The translations under genes were made by a program, and so were the position numbers. From assembly GCF_002303985.1 (NCBI RefSeq), contig NW_019167926.1, forward strand, positions 7,522,206 to 7,586,205: DNA of 64,000 nucleotides, in the 5' to 3' direction. This document shows positions 36,781 to 46,415 of the stretch, piece by piece. This DNA is from Durio zibethinus (taxonomy: Eukaryota > Streptophyta > Magnoliopsida > Malvales > Malvaceae). A model generated the notes under the pieces. It was not told where the DNA came from. It searched no databases and saw nothing but the letters and a program-made list of their open reading frames with translations. How positions within the stretch are numbered: the stretch's first letter is position 1; each line of letters begins with the position of its first letter.

Positions 36781-38968
36781 AACAACATTCTCCTTCTATT
36801 GAACATACAAAAGACACACCTATAGGCTAAAGAAAAAAGGGAAGGGTCCCAAATAAACAAATTAAAGTGAGTGACATAAAAATTCACATTAATTTCAATC
36901 AAAGTGGGTAACCTGTGTCTGAAGGAGTTGCCAAGATGGCTACTCATATTGGAGCCGTCGTCTGTCGTAGGATTTCAATTACGTACACCGATTGACGACG
37001 AGTTTCTGATGATCTAAATGATGATATATGGCAGTCGGTTATGGTATGTTTATTCAACTATTTCGTAAAATTTGTTAAATGATAATTTAATTGAAATTCA
37101 ATGTGTTCTTACTAATTGTGTTAAATAATTTAGGAACGGTTCGACGTCCAAAAAGATTGTGTTATAATCTACTAGGAAAGCATTTAGAGACTTTAAAAGC
37201 AGATTGACAGCCCAATATATATTTACCGTTGGCTAATCAATGTGATGTATTGGCTATTCCACCTACGACATATATAGATGTGATAAGTGTTGAAGATTGG
37301 ATAAATTTTGTTTGATATCGGCTTTTAGAAAATTTCTCAGTATGCAAACCCATTACCAAAAATATTGTTTATAAGTCTTTATGCAATATAGCCTTTGATC
37401 TTTATATGTGATTGATGTAATTTCTTTCTTTTATAGAAAATCAAAGAATACCAATGGAACATTCAGGCCAAACAACAATATCACTATCGGACAGTGAGAA
37501 AAGGATATGCAAATGTGAAATATGAGCTTGTATGTATTCGTATACTTATTTTATACTCATTAATGAATATTTATTAACATTCATTTCATACATTTTGATT
37601 ATTTTATTATGGTAATTTAATAGGAATCAGCGAGCTCTGGCATTGAAGTTTTCAGATGGGATGTCTAAAAACAAGAACATTTACGAAAAGATGGATCATT
37701 TACAGATGAAGTAACCGAAGAAATGACAAAAAAGATTGTATGTATAACTACTTTTTTAATATAATGTATGATTGGCATTATGGTTGTATATATGACTGTA
37801 TACTAGTTTGTATAAATTTATTGTTACAGCCCATCTTATTATTGTATTTTAGGATGATTATGCTATCAAAGTCAAATCTAGTGAACTGATAACCCAATAT
37901 GGCGAAGATATTTTGTCTTTAGTATTAGACACTAAAGAAAGGCCTAGTAAGGTTTATGGGGTTGGTAAATTTGTCTTGCCATTAAAGTTTTTTGGTAATC
38001 AACAAAAAACTCCACAAATGAGAAATGCACAATATGAAACAATCATTGAGCAATAACAGTAACGAATTGATGACCAGGAGCAACGCCTCAATGAGCAACA
38101 GCAAAAACTTGCTACTTAGAGTCCATGTTGGTAGCAATGCAGCAAACATGCCAGTAGGTCAGTCTGATGGCATCATCCCCATAAGAGAAGCTTTTGTTGT
38201 AAGTAAGAAAGTGAACCTATCATCCGCTACCACTCAAGAAGTATGATTTTGTTTATAATTTTAATATTAATTTGTTTATTATATTTATTGATTTGGTTTT
38301 AATACTTATACTATATTGTAACAAGATGTTCGGACTCACAGTATGACTCTTGCTCACGCTTTCATAGATGAGTTATCTAAATATTCACTGAAGCATTTAT
38401 CCAGATGAAACTTCATAACCATTGAGTCTGAGGAAGGATTATTTGATAAACCATCATTTTCTTTCATTGGTGTGGAGAAGGTTAAAGAATTTTGTGAACT
38501 GGATGAATTATCAGCTGTTGATATCGTTGCTTATATGAGGTTAGCTTATAAATACAAATATGCACATTCAATATGTAGTAATCTATATTATAGTGTAATA
38601 CTAACTAGTAGTGTTGATTGCTATCGTGTAACTTCCTATATAGAAAGCTTAAAGGGAGATAGTTAACCAATAGATTTAGATTCATTGACCCCAACTTCAT
38701 AGTGAACAGAGTGGCACATTCACTTATCGTGCTAATCATGTGATCCAATGCATGAGAACATCGACTGATTATTATTTGCTCCCGTATAATATGCAGTAAG
38801 TTATATTCCAACCTTAATTATTCCAACCTTACCCAAATCTGATCTGATGTGTAATCTGAGTATATCATTGTTATTATTTTTGTAGTCGTCATTGGGTGCT
38901 TATTATGATTGACACCAAATCTTTAACGTCATACTTACTTAATTCAGTTAATCCAACAGCGATGCCTA
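36781..38968 (+). pseudogene. CACTA plus-strand gene: Transposase_24 and start of Ulp1-like peptidase (left piece)
   Basis: Exon-like pieces with GT..AG borders read VAKMATHIGAVVCRRISITY, DWRRVSDD-like DLNDDIWQSVM (to 37039), ERFDVQKDCVIIY (from 37134), KQEHLRKDGSFTDEVTEEMT (37665-37735), DILSLVLDTKERPSKVYGVG KFVLPLKFFG in two adjoining blocks (37905-37995) and a Gln-rich coil IDDQEQRLNEQQQKLAT (38060-38115). These are the plant Ptta/En/Spm (Transposase_24) domain and its tail. VEKVKEFCELDELSAVDIVA at 38475 leads toward a C48 (Ulp1-type) peptidase whose HW motif (HWVLIMIDT) is at 38888-38915. Scattered stops interrupt it. The frame is cut at 38973 by Tat2 and continues at 48632. The orientation is opposite to the tnpD modules. 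Confidence 0.7.
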
Positions 38969-39631
38969 ACCCCTGTAGACACCCAATTGGGTCCAGGCCC
39001 AGATCAATTGGGCTTGGCCCAAATGGGTAAGACCCAATTCGATTTTTATCCTGTATTTTTTTTCTGTTTCTTTTGTATTTTATGTATTTTATTATTTATT
39101 ATTATTATTATGTATCAATTGGGCCTGGCCCAAATGGGTAAGACCCAATTCGATTTTTATCCTGTATTTTTTTTCTGTTTCTTTTGTATTTTATGTATTT
39201 TATTATTTATTATTATTATTATGTATTAATATATATATTTATTTTTTTATTATTAGATTAGATTTATATGTATATAGTTATATATTTAATACTATTATAT
39301 TATTATTATTATTTTTTATTTTTGTTTTGTAATATATTTTTGGGTTTATCTTATTTTATTTGTTATTATTTTTTTTAATTATCTGTTCTGATTTTTTCTC
39401 GATTTTCAGATATTATTTTTTAATTGTTTTTATACTATAGTATCTTTTGATTTATCTTTTCTAATTATCTAGTTTTTTTTTTATTTTAATTTTAATTTTG
39501 GATGGCTGGGATTAAAAGATGAAGAATCCCACTGTGGAGGGGAACTCAATCAGAAGAGTCCAATTGGATTCAAAGATTGAATCCCCGTCCAAGGAGGAAT
39601 TGGGATTGATCAGGAACTCCTGATCAACCTC

Positions 39632-39638
39632 TATAAAA
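39632..39638 (+). promoter_or_regulatory. Tat2 LTR TATA box
   Basis: TATAAAA in a GC-balanced context, kept in the 3' LTR at 46964-46970. It would start element transcripts near 39665. Confidence 0.65.
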
Positions 39639-40033
39639 GGCACCTCCTGGAACAGATGCTGACGGAGAAAACAGTAAGCAAAGCTACTGATTTGAGAGAA
39701 AAGGAGGTGTATAGGAAGCTAGGAAAAGTTTATGAGTGTTCTGGGAGTGAGAAAAAATTTTTAGAAATCTTTGGCGAAATTTGAATTTTTCGGCAACAAT
39801 TCCGGCGAACATTGAAGTTTTCGGTGACCTGCCCAGTTTTCGACGAAGAATCCCAGAAACCGGTGATATTTCGACCAACTTCCGGTGAAATTTCCAGATT
39901 TCGGTGACCTTTTTCAAAATCTGGCACCGGTGTTCTTCAGCTTTTAGAGAGAAGGGAGAGGAAAAGGGAAGAAGAGAGAGAGAGGAGAGGAGCGTTCTGC
40001 CGAAAAACGAAGGCGATTGCCTTTTATACCCTC

Positions 40034-40053
40034 CCAAAACGACGTCGTTTTGG
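40034..40053. promoter_or_regulatory. 20-bp perfect palindrome with GACGTC core in Tat2 5' LTR
   Basis: CCAAAACGACGTCGTTTTGG reads the same on both strands. Copies are at 47422-47441 (3' LTR), and a 16-bp core is at 63310-63325 in the separate Tat-type LTR. GACGTC cores are bZIP (C-box) type sites; use here is inferred. Confidence 0.75.
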
Positions 40054-40349
40054 CCTTAAGTAACCAGAGGATCCGCGCGTTTTGTCGAACCCGACCCGAC
40101 CCGAGCGTCGACCCGCTTTCCTGACCTGCGCGTGCTGCCCCTCCTCCAAGCCGAGCCGAGCCGAGCCTCGATCCGAGCCGTTTCGAGTTTTTTTTTTCAT
40201 TTATTTGTTTATTTATTTATTTATTTATTAGATTAGGTTTATTTAATATTCTTTTTATCTTTATTTTATTTATTTTTTTTTATTTTTATTTTTTATTTTA
40301 TTTATTTTTTTTATTATTTATTTTCTTAAATAATAAAAATTCCAAAAAA

Positions 40350-40725
40350 AATATTTTTAGGGAAAAGTTGAAAGTATCAATTTTCTTAAATAAATTTCAA
40401 AAAAAATATTTTTGAGGAAAAGTTGAAAGTATCAATTTTCCTTAAAAATAAATTTCCAAAAAAATATTTTTGGGAAAAGTTGAAAGTATCAATTTTCCTT
40501 AAAATAAATTTCAAAAAAAAATTTTTGAGGAAAAGTTGAAAGTATCAATTTTCCTTGAAAATAAATTTCAAAAAAATATTTTTGAGGAAAAGTTGAAAGT
40601 ATCAATTTTCCTTAAAATAAATTTCAAAAAATATTTTTGGGAAAAGTTGAAAGTATCAATTTTCCTTAAAAATAAATTTCAAAAAATATTTTTGGGAAAA
40701 GTTGAAAGTATCAATTTTCCCTAAC
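40350..40725 (+). repeat. Seven-copy tandem repeat (about 56 bp) in Tat2 5' LTR
   Basis: The unit holds GAAAAGTTGAAAGTATCAA, TTTTCCTT, an A-rich stretch and AAATATTTTT. Seven copies are counted by the GTTGAAAGTATCAA core. Confidence 0.93.
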
Positions 40726-41197
40726 AAAAAATCATCCTCCTTCTTTTTTCTATTTTGATTTTGATTTTGATTTTTCTTTAATTAATCCGACGACGGAGCC
40801 TCTGCAAGTGAAACAGTAGTTTTTCTTGCATACTCTTGAGGTGAGGGAATTTTCTCAATTTTCTGCTAAAAGTATTAGAGTCAATTGAGAAAATTTTCCA
40901 ATAATTAATTACTTGGTAAAATTTTAAAGCACATTGGATAACACAAATTTAAGCTGGTACCATCTTTTGATGGGCGTTGTGAGGGTGCTATAACCTTCCT
41001 CACACGTAACCGAACTCTCGAACCCTGTTCTGGTTTGTAGACTTGAACCTATTCTTCTAGGGACCTTTAAACTTAGGTGTTCTCTAAAAGGACAGATTCC
41101 ATAGGTGGCCAATCTCATCTAGACAAAAAAGATTGGTGACGACTCCCTAAAGTTAATGTCTAGCGATAGATCCCCGGATCTAGACGTTATGACAGCT

Positions 41198-41216
41198 TGG
41201 TGACTCCGCTGGGGAC
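41198..41216 (+). other. Tat2 primer binding site
   Basis: TGGTGACTCCGCTGGGGAC begins three bases after the LTR end. It fits the tRNA-Arg-type site described for Ogre/Tat elements; the tRNA was not checked. Confidence 0.8.
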
Positions 41217-41352
41217 CTTGAGAGTCAGGCCAGCAAATAATTTGTGTTATCCAAAAGCCAAATGAAATTGAACCTTGTTGTATATATGTGTTGTTATTCA
41301 TTCATGTTTTATTTACTTTGTTAATTATATCATTCATGTGCATGTGCATAAC

Positions 41353-41660
41353 ATGAGTTCTACACCCGAGCTCCGTCCCTCTAGGAGGGAGTAAAGTACC
41401 TATTGCTTTCGTGAGGTCTAATGCCTCCGCAGTGGCTAGCGAAATACTCCCACTCAAATTGAACCTTTTCCGCTTGTAGCTTGTAATGGGTGAGGATTAG
41501 GGTGCCTTACTAGTCTGTAATGGACAGGGATGTAAGGAGCAATTTGAAGACCTTTAGACTCTGACCTTAAAACCGCATGTAGTGAACTTTAAGAGTGCCT
41601 ACACCTAGGATAGAGCTCTTTCTACCCAATGATAGATATACCCTAAAATTAGGACACAAA
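41353..41660 (+). other. Tat2 conserved leader
   Basis: Non-coding leader between the PBS and gag, matching Tat1 15446-15720 in order and spacing (TCGTGAGGT, GCTAGCGAAATACTCCCACT, GCCTTACTAGTCTGTAA). Confidence 0.65.
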
Positions 41661-41861
41661 AAGGGTGTTTATCTAATCATTTTGATTGCTTAACTTTGTG
41701 TATTATTTTTATCATATGTAACATTATGCATCAACATCACTTACGTTTCATCCACGGAACTAACTATGTTGTTTGTTTGATTGTATGCATCTGTATTCTT
41801 TTCATGATCATGTTTCAACACAATCATTTACATTCATTTCATACTAGATTTCATTCAAAAA

Positions 41862-43580
41862 ATGTACATTTCATTTGTGTATCAAAGCATCATACATAAG
41901 GCACAGCATAACATTTCTAATCATAAGTATGGTACTCAAGGTCCGAGGATAACTCCATCTAGCGAAAACCCTGTTCATCCATACAACACAAGATCCAGAG
42001 CAAGGCAAATGGAAGAAGAAAGTTCTCATAGATTTGAAAACCTAGAAAAAGCTCAGGAGAAGATTGAAAGTGAACTAAGCAAGATTCTGGAGGCCCTCAA
42101 TAATATGAATAAAGAAAAAAGAGTTGAAAGAAGTACAAGCCAGCAAAAAGTGGCTGACCCTTTGTACCCTCCAAGTTTTGGCCCACCTCAAGCCCAGTCT
42201 GCCCAAGAGGTCCCACCACAACATTTTGCATATCCAACATATCCTGGAATGCCATCAGCTTTTAACCCAGGGCAGTATAATAGCTATATAAATCTTGTCT
42301 TCACTGAAAAGGTAGCTGAACCAATTCCTGATCTAGAAGAGAAGAAGAAGGAAAAGATAAGGGTGGAAGCTGAGGAAAGCTCTAAAATTAGCATGCTAGA
42401 GCAGAGGCTACGGGCTGTGGAAGGATTTAGCTGTTATGGGTCAGTTGATGCTGCTGGGCTCTGCCTAGTTCCTGATGTGGTTATCCCCCATAAGTTCAAA
42501 GTACCGAAGTTTGAAAAATATGACGGTACAAAGTGCCTCAAAACTCACATCACCATGTATTGCAGAAAGATGGCAGCTCATGCACATGATGAAAAACTCT
42601 TGATGCATGTCTTTCAAGATAGCCTTACTGGTTCTGCTGCCAGGTGGTATGTTCAGTTGGATAGGACCCATATTCACTCTTGGAGCGATATGGCTCATGA
42701 CTTCATCAGTCAATATTGACACATCATCGATTTGGCCCCTGATCGTTTATCTTTACAAAATCTAGAGAAAAAGTCAAATGAGTCTTTTAAAGAGTATGCC
42801 CAGAGGTGGAGAGATATTGCTTCTCAAGTATAACCTCTTTTGACTGAGAAAGAAACTACAGTGTTATTTGTCAGTACTTTGAAGCCTCCCTATTATGAAA
42901 AGATGATAGGGAATGCAACAAAGAATTTTGCTGACATGGTGATCTCTGGAGAAATTATTGAAAGTGCCATAAAAAATGGCAAGTTGAAAGGAGGAGAAAC
43001 CAAGAAGGCATCAGAAAAGAAAGAAGCTGAAGCTCAAGCTGTGAGCTTTGATAGACAACAATTCAGGGGTTATCAACCCTATCCATCCCAAGGTTACTCT
43101 CCATACTATCCTGCTGTGAATAATGCCTCATCCTACCCATACCAGCTAGCTCCACAACCATCTTATTCATCCACTTACCGCCTTAACATTCAAGCTCCTG
43201 TAAGAACCCAAATTCGCCCTACTAACCCAGCAAGTGGCTCACGAGAACAACGGACTACTCGAGAAAAACCTGTATTTGATCCAATCCCTATGACTTATAC
43301 AGAGTTATATCGAGAACTCTATAATAGCCATTTGATTGCCCCCAGCCATGTGGAGCCGCTTAAACCACCCTATCCAAAGTGGTATGATCCTACAGCCCGT
43401 TGTGACTAACATTATGGAATTACTGGCCATTCTACTGAAAATTGCACTGCTTTAAAGTATAAGGTGCAACGGTTGATCAATGATGGAATGGTAAGTTTTG
43501 ATCAAGGAAAAGCAACAGCACCTAATGTTAGTGTACTGAGCGAAAGTCAAGAACAGAAAGGATCCGGAGATTCACAATGA
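41862..43580 (+). pseudogene. Tat2 gag with few inactivating stops
   Basis: A first open part of 285 codons (41862-42719) has a Glu/Lys coil (FENLEKAQEKIESELSKILE), a Pro-rich stretch and the gag domain start (FKVPKFEKYDGTKCLKTHIT, LLMHVFQDSLTGSAARWYVQ). After TGA at 42717 the same frame goes on (FKEYAQRWRDI). After TAA near 42832 comes a 189-codon part with LFVSTLKPPYYEKMIGNATK, a Tyr/Pro/Gln-rich stretch and PPYPKWYDPTARCD. A TAA at 43407 interrupts the zinc knuckle, which resumes HYGITGHSTENCTALKYKVQ. The knuckle is of the C..H....GH..E.C Tat form. Gag forms the particle that packages element RNA. The early ATG is the first in frame, but the true start is uncertain. Confidence 0.88.
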
Positions 43581-43599
43581 ATTGAGAGGCAAGATGTCA

Positions 43600-45830
43600 A
43601 TAGAGATTCTTCACCTGATCGCATAGGGGGACAATTTTAAAAATGAAGATAAGGCTGGTTGAAGGTTTCTTCTGTCATTTTAGGATTTCTTTTCAAATAA
43701 TGTTAGATTTTTTTTTGCAATATGACTTCACTTGTTATCATTTTAATAAAGGCAAGTCAATGTATTTCATTACATTTTTCTCTTTCACTTGACCATTACT
43801 CCATGCTTTATTACCTTTCATAACTTTATACTCCCTTTCTTAGATTTCAGATGATGAATATTTAGACAATGATAACAATAATTCTAGGATTTAATTTTGA
43901 GAACTCATCCACGTCAATGTGAGGAGATGATTTGAGCAAAAAGTAAGCTGTTACTGAAGGTGAAATAGATATATCTTAAAGATGTGCAATCTTTTATACA
44001 AGTTCATGAGCTTTGTTCAATAGATGATGTTCAAGAAAGGTATTCACAATTGAGATGAAAAATGGCCATATTTCTTTTACCATTTGAAAAACCATTTATT
44101 GTTACCCCTTTGAGCTTATCATTTTTTTTTAAGAACCCCAACCAAGGATCACTCTCTACACTGGAGGGTAAATTTTGAAAAAAAAAAAAAAACACCACAA
44201 AAGGTCTCAAAAATGGAAAGAGAAAGAAAAGCAAAAGAAAAATAAAAGCCACACATGACTTGGGGCAAAGTAATGAGAATCTTTTGTGTGAGGAAAGAAA
44301 AAGTAGTGAAACGATGTGGGGGCAAAATGCCAAGTTGTATCAAATGATCCTTTGGTTTTGAACCTTTTTAATACATATTTTGAGCCTATTTTTATGACCC
44401 TTCACCTTGGCCTACATTACAACCTTGAAAAGTCCATTTGGATCAAATGTGAATACTCAATTTGAATGATCATAGGTTGAGCAAAGACATGCTCATGATG
44501 AAGCAATGGAATCATGCTACATTACTCTAAAGTTTGATGTATGAAGGATATCAACAATAGATGAAAAATGAGAAAAAAATGATGAAAAAAAATAAAATAA
44601 AAAAAAGAAAGAAGAAAGAAATGAAAAAATGAAAAAGAGAGATCCAAATTGAAAACCTGAAAGGTTGATAGAAAAAGATCTAGGTCAAATGGCTCACATG
44701 AATGGAAGATCAAAGACATCTGAAGATCCCTCAAAGACTAGGGCAAAGTTTGCCAAGCTCAAGATGCTTCAAATGGAATGAGGTTTTGAAAAAGAATCCT
44801 AGATTAATGTTGAGAATTGTTTGAATATTCATCATTTGGACATACCATTCATCCCAATGACATGTATCCAATTTATTTCCTTTCCCATTTATTTTCTACC
44901 AAAATAGATCTCCATTGATTATCTTTACCATAATTCACCTTCTGTTCTCTTATTGTTTCACCCCTAGAATGAATTGAGAAAATGCTTGATTGCATTATAT
45001 TTGTCAAGAATTGAAATGATAATGAATGAATGAATATGTGTTTAAAAGAATCTTACATTCATTTGAAAAGAAATCTAAGATGATGAAAAAATGGTAGAAA
45101 CCTAAAAGAGATGATTTAGAAGGATGTATGATGTGACCAAATAGAGAATATGATGGGGCAAATCTTGAAAACCGATACAACCAAGTGATGAGTACAAGGA
45201 TGAATTGGTCGAATGGTGGGAACAATCAGTGGACAGAGTTTGTTTTGGAATGGTTGATGCTGAGACAAGGACCCAGTGATGGTGGATGAAATTTGTTTTG
45301 AAATTTGCTAGTGCTGAGAAATTCATTGAATAATGGTCAAGGGATGATCGATTGATGAAGCTTATTCCAAAGTATTGAGAAACTGAACAAGGAAAGAATG
45401 TGAGTGAAAATGACAATTGAGAGCTACACTGGTTCGATCTTAGAAGAGCAGTGCAATTGGATCCTTGAGGAATCAAAGGGCTTGACACCCAAGAAAGAAA
45501 AAAAGAGCTTGAGAAACTTGAGTACCATACATTGAACAGGAATTAATTGGCCAACATTTGCATAGCATGCATTGAAAATCATGCACATTGCATAGCATAC
45601 ACTACTTTCAGGAAAGTATAGTGTATAAATTCAAGAAGCAGGGGTGTTCCAACATCCCATATGGAGAAGACAAATATAAAGATATTTTGCAAGATGGAGA
45701 AGAAACTTGTCAGGTAAGTTCCTAATCCTTGAAATAGGATGTCTTTTGGTATCAGGATTGATTTATAAGACCTTTGGGCATAATCTCCTGAAATTCCTTC
45801 AAACATAATTCTCAACTCTTTTAGACATGA
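43600..45830 (+). other. Tat2 non-coding region in the place of pol
   Basis: No protease, RT, RNase H or integrase motif in any frame. A purine-rich stretch lies at 44180-44240 and again near 44570-44640. Open frames on the minus strand (for example 45102-45488) are reverse readings of A/G-rich text. ACCCCTTTGAG and CTCTACACTGGAGGGTAAA near 44103-44170 are shared with Tat1. Confidence 0.65.
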
Positions 45831-45833
45831 TTG

Positions 45834-46292
45834 TCAAAGAGCAATTTATTTTCAAAAGTCGTGGTGCCTCTGTTTGGAGGAGCAATTTATTTTTCAAAGT
45901 CGTGGTGCCTCTGTTTGGAGGAGCAATTTATTTTTCAAAGTCGTGGTGCCTTTGTTTAGAGGAGCAATTTACTTTCAAAGTCGTGGTGCCTCTGTTTAGA
46001 GGAACAATTTATTTTTTCAAAGTTCCGTTGCCTCTGTTTAGAGGAGCAATTTACTTTCCAAAGTCGTGGTGCCTCTGTTTAGAGGAGCAATTTACTTTTC
46101 AAAAGTCGTGGTGCCTCTGTTTAGAGGAGCAATTTACTTTCAAAGTTTCGTTGCCTCTGTTTAGAGGAGCAATTTACTTTTCAAAGTCGTGGTGCCTCTG
46201 TTTAGAGGAGCAATTTACTTTTCCAAAGTCGTGGTGCCTCTGTTTAGAGGAGCAATTTATTTTTCAAAGTCGTTGAGCCTCTGTTTAAAGGA
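45834..46292 (+). repeat. Eleven-copy 41-bp tandem repeat ahead of Tat2 3' LTR
   Basis: The unit is GGAGCAATTTACTTTTCAAA followed by GTCGTGGTGCCTCTGTTTAG A. Eleven copies are counted by the CAATTTA core (45842 to about 46254), with two carrying TTCCGTTGCC or TTTCGTTGCC in place of GTCGTGGTGCC. Period is 40-42. Tat-lineage elements are known to carry variable tandem repeats in this 3' untranslated position. The open frame through it is incidental. Confidence 0.93.
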
Positions 46293-46400
46293 GCTTTGGT
46301 CAAAAAAATAAAAAAACAAAAAAACAAAAAGTGACAACGTTGAGTTGAGTCTTGATTGGGTGTCTACGTCTTTGCGCAATTTCTATTTCACAGAAAATGT

Positions 46401-46415
46401 GCAAAGAGGGGCAGC
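46401..46415 (+). other. Tat2 polypurine tract
   Basis: GCAAAGAGGGGCAGC abuts the TG of the 3' LTR, as in Tat1. Confidence 0.75.

Larger units (their letters stand above)
38974..41194 (+). repeat. Tat2 5' LTR
   Basis: TATAAAA at 39632-39638 probably marks the promoter. A 111-bp segment is duplicated in tandem (39005-39115, 39116-39226), which the 3' LTR lacks. A CpG-rich patch (40055-40190) with repeated CCGAG follows a perfect palindrome (40034-40053). Seven copies of a roughly 56-bp unit fill 40350-40725. Confidence 0.93.

Noticed and set aside
38025..38246. 73-codon frame in the CACTA rightward gene
   Set aside because: Another frame of the same DNA encodes the expected Gln-rich coil (IDDQEQRLNEQQQKLAT) of the Transposase_24 gene, so this one is a shadow.
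45102..45488. 128-codon minus-strand frame inside Tat2
   Set aside because: It is the reverse reading of A/G-rich retroelement text, with no motif and no splice or promoter support.
45827..46276. 149-codon frame through the 41-bp array
   Set aside because: The frame exists because the repeat lacks stops in it; unit lengths of 40-42 bases break any regular protein period.
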